Below are positions 8,490 to 15,576 of a stretch of DNA of 24,986 nucleotides, one piece after another. A model generated the notes under the pieces. It saw nothing but the letters and a program-made list of their open reading frames with translations. It did not search any database and was not told the origin of the DNA. Both the position numbers and the translations under genes were made by a program. Position 1 is the stretch's first letter. The number at the start of each line of letters is the position of its first letter. Origin of the DNA: JACCVG01 sp034664165 (lineage in GTDB: Bacteria > Actinomycetota > Thermoleophilia > Solirubrobacterales > Thermoleophilaceae); NCBI GenBank assembly GCA_034664165.1, contig JAXDIE010000144.1:1-24986 (forward strand). Direction: 5' to 3'.

Positions 8490-9374
8490 ATGGAGATCTC
8501 GAAGGTTGGAGTCCTCGGTGCGGGCCTGATGGGCCACGGAATCGCCCAGGTCGCAGCGCAGGCGGGCTACGACGTGGTGCTCCGCGAGGTCGACCAGGCC
8601 CACCTGGACGGCGGAATGGGCAAGATCGAGAAGCAGCTCGGCCGCGCGGTCGAGAAGGGCAAGATGGAGCAGGCAGACGCCGATGGCGTGCGCGGGCGGA
8701 TCCAGGGGACCACCGACTACGCGGATTTCGCCGACTGTGACCTGGTCATCGAGGCCATCACGGAGGACCTGGCGAAGAAGCTCGAGATGTGGAAGGAGCT
8801 GGACTCGGTCGTCAAGGAAGGGGCCGTCTTCGCCACCAACACCTCGTCGCTCGCAGTGATCGACCAGGCGGCTTCCACCGGGCGCCCAAACCGCTTCATC
8901 GGGCTTCACTTCTTCAACCCGGTGCAGATGATGCCCCTGCTCGAGGTCGTCCGGACCATCACGACCGATGACGAATCGCACGAGGTCGGCCTGGCCTTCG
9001 GCGAGCAGCTGAACAAGACGATCGTCAGGGCCCGCGACACGACCGGGTTCATCGTCAACCGGCTGCTGATCCCATACATGCTCGACGCGATCCGGGCCTA
9101 CGAGGAGGGCGCCGGGAGCATCGCCGAGATCGACACAGGCATGATGGCCGGCTGCAACCACCCGATGGGGCCGCTCACGCTGCTTGACTTCGTCGGCCTC
9201 GACACCGTCGCGTCGATCGCCGACATCATGTACGACGAGTACCGGGAGCGCCGCTTCGCGCAGCCGCCGACCCTGCGGAAGATGATCTCCGCCGGCTGGT
9301 ACGGCCGGAAGTCCGGCAAGGGCTTCTACGACTACTCGGGCGATAAGCCCGTGCCCACGGAGCTGGGGCTCTGA
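8490..9374 (+). CDS. 3-hydroxybutyryl-/3-hydroxyacyl-CoA dehydrogenase
   Basis: The enzyme oxidises 3-hydroxyacyl-CoA to 3-ketoacyl-CoA with NAD(P), or runs in reverse. The 294-residue single-subunit form shows the Rossmann motif VGVLGAGLMGHGIAQ at residues 6-20, ATNTSSL near 114, GLHFFNPVQMMPLLEVV with the catalytic His near 141, and a C-terminal domain with FIVNRLLIPYM and NHPMGPLTLLDFVGLD. It ends in WYGRKSGKGFYDY, the usual family tail. The ATG at 8490 has AGGAGA nine nt upstream; the in-frame ATG at 8406 lacks this support. Its TGA stop overlaps the likely CTG start of the carboxylase gene, suggesting an acyl-CoA operon. Chain-length preference is unknown. Confidence 0.93.
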   Translation: MEISKVGVLGAGLMGHGIAQVAAQAGYDVVLREVDQAHLDGGMGKIEKQLGRAVEKGKMEQADADGVRGRIQGTTDYADFADCDLVIEAITEDLAKKLEMWKELDSVVKEGAVFATNTSSLAVIDQAASTGRPNRFIGLHFFNPVQMMPLLEVVRTITTDDESHEVGLAFGEQLNKTIVRARDTTGFIVNRLLIPYMLDAIRAYEEGAGSIAEIDTGMMAGCNHPMGPLTLLDFVGLDTVASIADIMYDEYRERRFAQPPTLRKMISAGWYGRKSGKGFYDYSGDKPVPTELGL

Positions 9375-10894
9375 GCGAGGACCTTCATCAGGCGCTCGAG
9401 CGGGCGCGCCTCGGCGGGCCCGAGCGCCATCGCGAGAAGGCGGTCGAACAGGGCAAGATGCCCGTGCGCGACCGTGTGGCGCGGTTGGTCGACGAGGGCT
9501 CGTTCGTCGAGGACGGCCTGCTCGCGCATGTCGACGAGGACGGGTTCGGGGCCGATGGCGTAGTCACGGGCAGCGCCACTGTCGAAGGACGGCCGATCTG
9601 CCTGATGGCCAACGATCCGACTGTGAAGGCAGGCTCGTGGGGCCCGCGAACGGTCGAGAAGATCATCCGGATCCAGGAGCGGGCGTTCAAGACGCGCGTG
9701 CCGATGATCTACATGGTCGATTCGGCCGGCGCGCGGATCACCGAGCAGGTCCAGATGTTCCCGGGACGCCGGCACGCGGGCCGGATCTTCTACACCGAGG
9801 TGCAGATGTCGGGAGTCGTGCCCCAGGTCTGCATCCTGTTCGGCCCCAGCGCGGCCGGCGGCGCCTACATCCCGGCGTTCTGCGACGTGGTGATCATGCG
9901 CGACGGCAACGCCTCGATGTACCTGGGCTCGCCGCGGATGGCCGAGATGGTGATCGGGGAGAAGGTCACGCTGGAGGAGATGGGCGGGGCGCGGATGCAC
10001 ACCGGTGTGTCGGGCGTCGGCCACTTCCTGGTCAAGACCGACGAGGAGGGCGTGGACCTGGCCCGGAACTACCTCTCCTACTTCCCGACCAACTGGCAGC
10101 AGCTTCCGCCGGTGGCCGAGCCGGTTCCGCCATCCTCCGACGCCGACATCGGCTCGCTTCTGCCGGATGACGAGAACAAGCCTTACGACATCAACACCGT
10201 CATCGACACCCTCGTCGACGGCGACTCCTTTCTCGAGGTCCACAAGCGCTGGGCCAAGGAGCTCGTGGTGGGATACGCGCGGATCGACGGCCGGCCGGTC
10301 GGCATCGTGGCCAACCAGCCGAAGCAGAAGGGCGGTGTGCTGTTCGTCGACTCCTCCGACAAGGCGGCGCGATTCATCAACACCTGCAACGCCTTCAACG
10401 TGCCGCTCCTGTTCCTGGCCGATGTGCCCGGCTTCATGATCGGCACCCAGGTCGAACGTGCGGGCATCATCCGGGCGGGCGCCAAGATGGTCTCGGCGGT
10501 GTCCTCCGCCACGGTGCCGAAGCTCTCGGTGATCATCCGCAAGGCCTATGGCGCCGGCCTGTACGCGATGGCTGGGCCGGCGTATGAGCCCGACGGCTGC
10601 ATCGCCCTTCCCAGCGCCAGCATCGCCGTGATGGGCCCTCAGGCGGCCATCAACGCGGTCTACTACAACCAGGTCCAGGCGATCGAGGATGAGACCGAGC
10701 GGCAGGCCTTCGTCGACAAGCTGCGGACCGAGTACTCGGAGGAGGTCGACATCGTCCACCTGGCCTCGGAGATCGTGATCGACGCGATCGTCGAGCCGGC
10801 GGACCTGCGCGCCGAGATCGTGCGCCGCTTTGCGGCGGCCTCGTCAAAGGTGCGCGAGTGGCCCGCAAAGCACAACCCCGTCACCCCTGTCTAG
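9371..10894 (+). CDS. acyl-CoA carboxylase beta subunit (propionyl-/methylcrotonyl-CoA carboxylase type), probable CTG start
   Basis: This is the carboxyltransferase subunit that moves carboxyl from biotin to an acyl-CoA. Family motifs include GARITEQVQMFPG, FGPSAAGGAYIPAFCD, ERAGIIRAGAKMVSAVSSA, and the C-terminal ALPSASIAVMGPQAAINAVY. The first ATG (9458) would remove a conserved N-terminal segment. The frame is open upstream and encodes ALERARLGGPERHREK and AVEQGKMPVRDRVARLVDEG, matching the usual GGPE...GK...R.R...L.D.G pattern. Between the upstream stop (9344) and 9458 the only near-cognate start is CTG 9371-9373. It has GGAG 8 nt before it and overlaps the previous gene's stop as CTGA. 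From there the protein is 507 residues, a normal length. The biotin-carrying alpha subunit is not in this window. Confidence 0.9.
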   Translation: MSEDLHQALERARLGGPERHREKAVEQGKMPVRDRVARLVDEGSFVEDGLLAHVDEDGFGADGVVTGSATVEGRPICLMANDPTVKAGSWGPRTVEKIIRIQERAFKTRVPMIYMVDSAGARITEQVQMFPGRRHAGRIFYTEVQMSGVVPQVCILFGPSAAGGAYIPAFCDVVIMRDGNASMYLGSPRMAEMVIGEKVTLEEMGGARMHTGVSGVGHFLVKTDEEGVDLARNYLSYFPTNWQQLPPVAEPVPPSSDADIGSLLPDDENKPYDINTVIDTLVDGDSFLEVHKRWAKELVVGYARIDGRPVGIVANQPKQKGGVLFVDSSDKAARFINTCNAFNVPLLFLADVPGFMIGTQVERAGIIRAGAKMVSAVSSATVPKLSVIIRKAYGAGLYAMAGPAYEPDGCIALPSASIAVMGPQAAINAVYYNQVQAIEDETERQAFVDKLRTEYSEEVDIVHLASEIVIDAIVEPADLRAEIVRRFAAASSKVREWPAKHNPVTPV

Positions 10895-10936
10895 CTCATG
10901 CCCGCCCATCGTGATATTTGTGTACCGCCTCAGGAC

Positions 10937-10960
10937 GGGTTGACCCCGGCAAGCCGCCGG
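10937..10960 (+). other. short paired leader sequence before the small membrane-protein gene
   Basis: CCGGC (10946-10950) and GCCGG (10956-10960) form a perfect 5-bp stem with loop AAGCC, directly after a possible GGG-TTGA-CCC hairpin and before GGCAAC. The gap 10895-10983 holds no gene. The stem could be a weak terminator, a structured leader or chance in GC-rich DNA. Confidence 0.2.
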
Positions 10961-10983
10961 CAACTCGACCGGGCGAACGAAGC

Positions 10984-11463
10984 ATGAACCGCTCTACAGT
11001 CACCATGGGAGAAGCAATCGCCGCTGCGTGCGGCGTGCTGCTCCTTCTCGCGATGATCGCGCTGCCCTGGTTCAGCGCGACCGTTCAGCCTGTGGCAACC
11101 ACCTCTACGGACGTGGCGACGGGCGCAACCAACATCGTCGGCGCGTTCAACGCCTACACGGTGATCGACTACATCCTGCTCGCCTGCATCGTGCTGCTCG
11201 TGGTCGTCCCGTTGCTCGGCGGCGGGCGCGCGGGCGCCGGCGTGGTTACCGCGGCGGCGCTGCTGGCCTTCGGGTTGATCCTCTACTCGATCATCTCGCC
11301 GCCCGGTCACGGGGCGACGGGCTACACGGTCATCGTCACGGCACAGGTCGGTGTCTACATCGGGGTCGCCTTTTCGGCTCTTGCCGTGATCGGCGGCCTG
11401 GTGGCCATAGGTCAGGCGGGTGCCGCTGGGCAGGCGCCCACGGCCACGCACGACGCGCTTTAG
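10984..11463 (+). CDS. small four-helix membrane protein, function unknown
   Basis: I do not recognise this 159-residue protein. Four hydrophobic segments are visible: about residues 10-32 (GEAIAAACGVLLLLAMIALP), 58-79 (IDYILLACIVLLVVVPLLGG), 86-104 (VVTAAALLAFGLILYSII), and 115-142 (VIVTAQVGVYIGVAFSALAV). A short extracytoplasmic-looking Thr/Ala-rich loop lies between helices 1 and 2. The overall pattern resembles small integral proteins of actinobacteria with a tetraspan layout, but no catalytic residues stand out. ATG 10984 was chosen because hydrophobic helix 1 follows closely; ATG 11005 is an alternative. No strong ribosome-binding site is present. It is followed 25 bp later by a tRNA-Leu gene on the other strand. 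Confidence 0.7.
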   Translation: MNRSTVTMGEAIAAACGVLLLLAMIALPWFSATVQPVATTSTDVATGATNIVGAFNAYTVIDYILLACIVLLVVVPLLGGGRAGAGVVTAAALLAFGLILYSIISPPGHGATGYTVIVTAQVGVYIGVAFSALAVIGGLVAIGQAGAAGQAPTATHDAL

Positions 11464-11488
11464 GCCTCTTCCTTCTTCAGGTACGCGA

Positions 11489-11571
11489 TGCGGCGGGTGG
11501 GAGTCGAACCCACACACCCTTGCGGGCACAGCCTTTTGAGGGCCGCGTGTCTACCGTTCCACCACCGCCGC
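11489..11571 (-). tRNA. tRNA-Leu (anticodon CAA)
   Basis: Minus-strand cloverleaf of 83 nt. The acceptor stem is GCGGCGG/CCGCCGC, the anticodon loop CTCAAAA has CAA at 11538-11536, there is a long variable arm (TGCCC-GCAA-GGGTG), and the T-arm is GTGGG-TTCGACT-CCCAC. The discriminator is A and CCA is not encoded. It reads UUG. Confidence 0.95.
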
Positions 11572-11582
11572 TCGACTCATCC

Positions 11583-11588
11583 ATTCTG
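11583..11588 (-). promoter_or_regulatory. possible -10 box for tRNA-Leu(CAA)
   Basis: CAGAAT on the minus strand ends 11 nt before the mature 5' end of the tRNA, the same spacing seen for the other tRNA genes here. It matches the consensus at four of six positions. Confidence 0.3.
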
Positions 11589-11619
11589 ACGCCAGAGGCG
11601 CCGGAAGCACTGCTGGTGG

Positions 11620-12144
11620 TCAGGCCCAGCCGCCGGCGACGCTGCTCTTCTCGGTCTCGGTGCGCTTGCCGGTCGAGTCGATCTCGTAGCCGTCGTGCAC
11701 CTCGATCTCGACCTGCCACTGCTGGGCGAAGCCCCGCATGGACACGAAGATCAGCAGCAGCTGGACCACGATCAAGGCGATCGTGAGCATTCCGAGGACC
11801 GAAGGCGGGAGCGCCGGGTCCACGAGGCCGGCCTTGTCGCGGGCGAACCAGGCGGGCGCGGCCACGACTGCGAAGGTGGTGAAGATGACCGCGAGCGCCG
11901 CCGCCAGCGGGAGGACCCCGCGGTTCCAGCGGCTCACGTAGTAGGCCATCACGAGGTAGACCACGACGTAGAATACGGAGACGATCTGGGCGCCCTCGAG
12001 CTTGGCCCAGCCACCCGCGGTGATGATGGCGATCAGCGCCGCGCTGATGAGCAGCACGATCACGATTGCGAACTTGCTCGCCTTGGACTCTGCCTTCTCC
12101 CGGTTGGGATAGCGCAGCGTAACTTCGCTGGTGGTCTCCTCCAC
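11620..12144 (-). CDS. four-helix membrane protein, function unknown
   Basis: I do not recognise this 174-residue protein. A charged N-terminus (RYPNREKAESKASK) precedes four hydrophobic helices at about residues 25-45, 54-70, 78-100 and 115-138. A hydrophilic tail then includes WQVEIEVHDGYEID and a Lys/Glu-rich end. Charge distribution places the N-terminus inside, and probably also the C-terminus. The start GTG 12142-12144 is favoured because TAGACT lies 7 nt before it, giving a leaderless message, and no other start precedes the first helix. It is divergent from tRNA-Leu(UAG). No close relationship to the similarly sized protein at 10984 is evident from the residues. Confidence 0.7.
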   Translation of the reverse strand: MEETTSEVTLRYPNREKAESKASKFAIVIVLLISAALIAIITAGGWAKLEGAQIVSVFYVVVYLVMAYYVSRWNRGVLPLAAALAVIFTTFAVVAAPAWFARDKAGLVDPALPPSVLGMLTIALIVVQLLLIFVSMRGFAQQWQVEIEVHDGYEIDSTGKRTETEKSSVAGGWA

Positions 12145-12151
12145 GTGCGGG

Positions 12152-12157
12152 AGTCTA
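12152..12157 (-). promoter_or_regulatory. -10 box (TAGACT), leaderless start of the 12144 gene
   Basis: TAGACT ends 7 nt before the GTG start codon on the minus strand, so transcription should begin at the start codon. No ribosome-binding site lies in the short gap. Confidence 0.45.
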
Positions 12158-12193
12158 GCCGCTGGGGAGGCGGTGTAGAAGGGCCGGGCTACC

Positions 12194-12199
12194 TACAAT
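12194..12199 (+). promoter_or_regulatory. -10 box (TACAAT) for tRNA-Leu(UAG)
   Basis: TACAAT ends 9 nt before the mature tRNA 5' end and matches TATAAT at five of six positions. The -35 region is not close to consensus. Confidence 0.5.
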
Positions 12200-12208
12200 C
12201 GCTGCTGC

Positions 12209-12292
12209 GCGGGCGTGGCGGAACTGGTCTACGCGCCGGCTTTAGGAGCCGGTGGCCGAAAGGCCTTGGGGGTTCGAGTCCCTCCGCCCGCA
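12209..12292 (+). tRNA. tRNA-Leu (anticodon UAG)
   Basis: 84-nt cloverleaf with acceptor GCGGGCG/CGCCCGC, anticodon stem CCGGC/GCCGG, loop TTTAGGA with TAG at 12243-12245, long variable arm, and T-loop TTCGAGT. The discriminator is A and CCA is not encoded. It reads CUA and related CUN codons. Confidence 0.95.
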
Positions 12293-12326
12293 TCGCTCCG
12301 TCCGCCTTAGCTGTCCGAATACCCCT

Positions 12327-13190
12327 GTGATCCTCTCCAGGACGACATTCCTCGCCGCGATAGTGGCCGCCATCTTTGTCGGCCTGATGCTCGGCGGGGC
12401 AAAGGGCCAGGCCTCACGCCCGCCGGCACCGCGGCCCTCGGGCCCGCCGCGTCCATACGTCCGGCTGTCCCCGGCCCACGACTTCAAGAAGAACAACGCT
12501 GTGGTGCATGTGCTGACCCGCCGGCGCCGGGTCGCCATGACCTTCGACGACGGGCCGGACCCGCGGTGGACGCCGCGCTTCCTCGATCTGCTCAGGAGGT
12601 ACGACGCGCGGGCAACGTTCTTCGACATCGGGAGGCACGTGCAGTCCTACCCGGACCTGGTCCGGCGCGAGGCGGGGGAGAAGCACGAGGTGGCCAACCA
12701 CACCTACAACCACTCTCCGCTGACGATGCTGCCGATCGAGGAGATCCGGCACCAGGTCGACGCCGGCGCGGACGCGATCGCTGCGACAGGCGTCCCGCGT
12801 CCCACGCTCTTCCGCCCGCCCCGGGGCTATTTCGACAAGCGGGTGGGCCAGGCGGTGGCCGACGCCAACGAGACGATGGTCGACTGGGATCGGCCGATGG
12901 ATCCGATGATCCGCCGCAACGGGGCGCATCGCGCGGCCCAGGTCGTGCTCCGGCACATCACCCAGGGCGGGATCATCCTGGCCCACGACGGCAGCCTGCA
13001 CCCGCACCGCACCTTCACCGCCACGCGCTTGATCCTGCGCGGCCTGGCCAAGCGGGGCTACGAGGTGGTAACCGTCAGCGAGTTGCTCGGGATCGACAGC
13101 GGGCGCCGAGCGCCCGCCTGGCTGATCAACTCGCCCGCCCAGCTGACGGGAATCGAGCCGCCGCTGGACGACATATTGCTGCTGCCGTAG
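12327..13190 (+). CDS. secreted or membrane-anchored NodB-type polysaccharide deacetylase
   Basis: This family removes acetyl groups from chitin-like chains, xylan or peptidoglycan. The 287-residue protein has an N-terminal signal or anchor helix (TTFLAAIVAAIFVGLMLGG) and a short Pro-rich linker. The NodB domain has motif 1 MTFDDGPD near residue 71, motif 2 NHTYNHS near 124 (metal-binding H-x3-H), motif 3 RPPRGYF near 162, and motif 5 IILAHDG near 217. All metal and catalytic residues are present. The start is GTG 12327-12329, because the only earlier in-frame ATG lies inside the tRNA gene and the signal helix follows this GTG directly. No ribosome-binding site is visible, and transcription may come through tRNA-Leu(UAG), 35 bp upstream. 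The substrate is unknown. Confidence 0.87.
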   Translation: MILSRTTFLAAIVAAIFVGLMLGGAKGQASRPPAPRPSGPPRPYVRLSPAHDFKKNNAVVHVLTRRRRVAMTFDDGPDPRWTPRFLDLLRRYDARATFFDIGRHVQSYPDLVRREAGEKHEVANHTYNHSPLTMLPIEEIRHQVDAGADAIAATGVPRPTLFRPPRGYFDKRVGQAVADANETMVDWDRPMDPMIRRNGAHRAAQVVLRHITQGGIILAHDGSLHPHRTFTATRLILRGLAKRGYEVVTVSELLGIDSGRRAPAWLINSPAQLTGIEPPLDDILLLP

Positions 13191-13203
13191 CACGTCGAAG
13201 GAG

Positions 13204-13277
13204 CGGGGCACCCAGGACTCGAACCTGGAATCTCCGGTTTTGGAGACCGGCGCCTTAGCCAGTTTGGCCAGTGCCCC
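13204..13277 (-). tRNA. tRNA-Trp (anticodon CCA)
   Basis: Minus-strand 74-nt cloverleaf with acceptor GGGGCAC/GTGCCCC, anticodon stem CCGGT/ACCGG, loop CTCCAAA with anticodon CCA, and T-arm CCAGG-TTCGAGT-CCTGG. The discriminator is G, as usual for tRNA-Trp. CCA is not encoded at the 3' end. Confidence 0.95.
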
Positions 13278-13288
13278 TCGCGATCGGA

Positions 13289-13294
13289 ATCGTA
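13289..13294 (-). promoter_or_regulatory. -10 box (TACGAT) for tRNA-Trp
   Basis: TACGAT on the minus strand ends 11 nt before the mature tRNA-Trp 5' end. It is divergent from the box of the LOG-family gene 42 bp away. Confidence 0.45.
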
Positions 13295-13336
13295 TCGGCG
13301 CCGAACGCTGGGGGCGTTTCGTTGTGGCCGGAGCCG

Positions 13337-13342
13337 TAGGCT
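13337..13342 (+). promoter_or_regulatory. -10 box (TAGGCT), leaderless start of the LOG-family gene
   Basis: TAGGCT ends 8 nt before the ATG at 13351, with no ribosome-binding site between, so the message should start at the ATG. Confidence 0.5.
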
Positions 13343-13350
13343 CCCGGCCG

Positions 13351-14058
13351 ATGAACGATCGCGGCCGCGAGCCCAACACGTCAGACCAGGAGTTGATCCA
13401 CGCCGAGAGCGCCGGGATCAACAAGGAGTTGACCGACGCCGAGCGCCTCGCCCGGATCAGCGAAGAGCTGGCGCACGGCTTCAGCGCCTTGGCGGACGTC
13501 GGCCCGGCCGTCTCGCTCTTCGGGTCTGCCCGCACACCGGCGGACCATCCCCGCTATGAGCTCGCGCGGACCACCGCCCGAGTGCTCGGTGAGGCGGGGT
13601 TCTCGATCATCACCGGCGGTGGCCCCGGGATCATGGAGGCGTGCAACCGCGGGGCGCGTGACGCGGGTGTCACGTCGGTCGGGCTGAACATCGAGTTGCC
13701 GTTCGAGCAGCGGTCCAATCAGTACCTGGACGTCTCACTCAACTTCCATCACTTCTTCACGCGCAAGCTCATGTTCGTCAGGTACGCGTCTGCGTTCGTC
13801 GTATTCCCGGGAGGGCTGGGCACCCTCGACGAGGCCTTCGAGGCGCTCACGCTCATCCAGACCGGCAAGACACATCACTTCCCGCTGCTGCTGGTCGACT
13901 CCGGCTACTGGTCAGGTCTGGTCGACTGGCTTCACGACCGCGTGCTGGCCGATGGGAACATCTCGCCGGGCGACACCGAGCTGATGGAGATCACCGACGA
14001 CCCCGCCCATGTGGTGGCCGTGGTCACCGAGGGCGCACGCCGGCAGGCGGGCAGCTAG
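13351..14058 (+). CDS. LOG-family (TIGR00730-type) nucleoside monophosphate phosphoribohydrolase
   Basis: Proteins of this Rossmann-fold family, often mislabelled lysine decarboxylase, remove the base from nucleoside monophosphates; the plant members activate cytokinins. The 235-residue protein has SLFGSAR near residue 56, GGGPGIMEACNRGA near 90 and PGGLGTLDE near 153, the diagnostic substrate-binding motif. An N-terminal extension of about 50 residues, rich in Glu, Ala and Leu, precedes the core. This is seen in the longer subgroup of the family. The ATG at 13351 is supported by a -10 box at leaderless distance; an in-frame ATG at 13240 falls in the tRNA-Trp gene. The TAG stop overlaps the convergent thiolase-like gene by 4 bases. 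The physiological substrate is unknown. Confidence 0.88.
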   Translation: MNDRGREPNTSDQELIHAESAGINKELTDAERLARISEELAHGFSALADVGPAVSLFGSARTPADHPRYELARTTARVLGEAGFSIITGGGPGIMEACNRGARDAGVTSVGLNIELPFEQRSNQYLDVSLNFHHFFTRKLMFVRYASAFVVFPGGLGTLDEAFEALTLIQTGKTHHFPLLLVDSGYWSGLVDWLHDRVLADGNISPGDTELMEITDDPAHVVAVVTEGARRQAGS

Positions 14059-15536
14059 GCGAACTCGAAGCCGGCGGCGCCGTCAAGCTGCACCGGAAGC
14101 CCGACCGGATTCCCGTCGATCAGGGCGGCGATCGCGTCGGCATCGTCGCTCTTGGCGAATGCCCGCCGGCCGTCCTCGAGCAGGCAGCTCACCGTGCCGG
14201 TGGTCGGTGCCTCCTTGCCGTAGAGAGCCGTATAGCTCTCGATGGTGGCGGCGCCCGAGTAGTCCACGGCGATTTCGCGGCGCGGCTGCGAGTCGATCTG
14301 GTCCTGGGGGTCAAACGCGGCGAACGCCTGCTCCGGCGGATCCGATGAGAGCACGGCCACTGCGTGCTTGGTGAGGTACCAGCCCACGGCCGTGACAAGC
14401 CCGCGCCCGCCGGGTTGTGCCCGGAGGGCCCCGGTCATAGCCGCGAGCGAATGCGTCACATAGTTGCTGGCCGGGCCGCCGGCAAAGGTCAGCCCCCCGG
14501 TCACCGTGGGCGGCCTGGAGTCCTCCAGGCCGAACCCGAGCTCGCGCGCGGAGACCTGGACCGCCGAGGGGAAGCAGGAGTAGATGTCCACGTGGCTGAT
14601 GTCGTCGATTCCCACTCCGGCGTGGCCCATCGCCAGCTCGCCGCAAGCCGCGATTGCCGGCGAGCGGACAAGGCTGTCGCGTTCACCGACGAGCCAGTGG
14701 TCGTGGGCCCCGGCCACCGCCACCGGGAAGACCCAGCGATCGGGGGGCACGCCTGCAGCCTCCGCGGCCGCGACCGAGCACATCAGAAGCGCGGCGCCCT
14801 GGTCCACGTTGATGTTCGCGGTCATCAGCTTCGTATAAGGGAAGGAGACCATCCGGTTGTCGGGCCCGACGGTCGTGATCTCCTCGGCGGACGGGAACTC
14901 GCGAGCCCAGGCGTTGGGATTCCGGGATGCGACGTCGGCGAAGCGCGCCCATAGCCGGCCTACCTTCTCCATGTGGGCTGCCGCGGGCTCGCCGGAAGCA
15001 GCGCGGATCGCGTTCTCGAAGAACGGGTAGTAGTTGACGGGCAGCATCAGCCCGGCCGCCATCTCGGCGGCGGCGCTGGCCTCCATGTTCATGCCCACAA
15101 GGCGATCCGGCTCGCCCAGGGGCGGGTCTCCCCAGCCCGTCGGGATCCCTTGGCGGACCTGCTTGATCAGGGGGTTCATGGCTTCGGCGCCCAACATCAG
15201 GACGCTGTCCAGGTGGCCGCCCTGAATCCGCTCACAGGTGTCGCCCAGCAGGCCGAGGGGGCTGTTGCCTCCGAGCAGTGTCCGGCTGGTCTCCCGGGGG
15301 CTCACCCCGAGCATGCCGGCCAGCGCTCGCCCAGGGTCTCCACCGGCCCAGGACATGCAGTCGATCACGCCGATCGACTCGATCCCGTCGAAGATCTGGG
15401 CGCCCCCGGTGCCGGCGTCAGCGGCCGCGCGGCGGGCCGCCTCGACCATGAGTTCGGATGGCGACAGCTCGGATGGGTGATCGGTCACCTGGCCGGCGCC
15501 GATGATCACGGGTGTCCTTGGATCCAGGCCGGGCAC
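14055..15536 (-). CDS. thiolase-like protein (TLP1 / acetyl-CoA acetyltransferase-like) lacking canonical catalytic motifs
   Basis: The 493-residue protein has thiolase-fold landmarks: RTPVIIGAGQV at the start, TLLGGNSPLGLL where the nucleophile loop should be, MLGAEAM, DIYSCFPSAVQV, GGLTFAGGPASNY and VTAVGWYLTKHA. The expected cysteine nucleophile, the GHP histidine and the C-x-G cysteine are all absent at their usual places. The C-terminal ~90 residues, ending VGLPVQLDGAAGFEFA, resemble the additional domain of the mycobacterial thiolase-like protein type 1. It therefore probably binds CoA esters without normal thiolase chemistry, which is inference. I chose GTG 15534-15536 over GTG 15552-15554 because TAGGCT lies 7 nt before it, and the shorter N-terminus fits the family. 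Divergent from the heparinase-like gene. Confidence 0.82.
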   Translation of the reverse strand: MPGLDPRTPVIIGAGQVTDHPSELSPSELMVEAARRAAADAGTGGAQIFDGIESIGVIDCMSWAGGDPGRALAGMLGVSPRETSRTLLGGNSPLGLLGDTCERIQGGHLDSVLMLGAEAMNPLIKQVRQGIPTGWGDPPLGEPDRLVGMNMEASAAAEMAAGLMLPVNYYPFFENAIRAASGEPAAAHMEKVGRLWARFADVASRNPNAWAREFPSAEEITTVGPDNRMVSFPYTKLMTANINVDQGAALLMCSVAAAEAAGVPPDRWVFPVAVAGAHDHWLVGERDSLVRSPAIAACGELAMGHAGVGIDDISHVDIYSCFPSAVQVSARELGFGLEDSRPPTVTGGLTFAGGPASNYVTHSLAAMTGALRAQPGGRGLVTAVGWYLTKHAVAVLSSDPPEQAFAAFDPQDQIDSQPRREIAVDYSGAATIESYTALYGKEAPTTGTVSCLLEDGRRAFAKSDDADAIAALIDGNPVGLPVQLDGAAGFEFA

Positions 15537-15543
15537 CGGCGGA

Positions 15544-15549
15544 AGCCTA
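15544..15549 (-). promoter_or_regulatory. -10 box (TAGGCT) for the thiolase-like gene
   Basis: TAGGCT on the minus strand ends 7 nt before GTG 15536. If the longer GTG start at 15554 were used, this box would lie inside the coding region, so it helps decide the start. Confidence 0.45.
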
Positions 15550-15561
15550 GACACCCGCCGC

Positions 15562-15567
15562 TACGAT
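15562..15567 (+). promoter_or_regulatory. -10 box (TACGAT) for the heparinase-like gene
   Basis: TACGAT ends 9 nt before GTG 15577. It lies 12 bp from the divergent box of the thiolase-like gene, so the two promoters face away from each other and polymerase footprints must overlap. Confidence 0.45.
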
Positions 15568-15576
15568 CACTTCCCG

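Noticed and set aside
8376..9161. Minus-strand frame extending the subtilisin gene by about 260 residues upstream
   Set aside because: It is antisense to the well-supported 3-hydroxyacyl-CoA dehydrogenase gene and has His/Arg/Asp-biased composition without a domain; the signal peptide begins at 8375.
9332..10759. 475-codon minus-strand open frame
   Set aside because: Complement of the carboxylase beta-subunit gene; composition (many His, Asp, Arg) is typical of shadow frames in GC-rich coding DNA.
12252..12326. ATG upstream of the polysaccharide deacetylase
   Set aside because: It lies inside tRNA-Leu(UAG); the signal helix starts right after GTG 12327.
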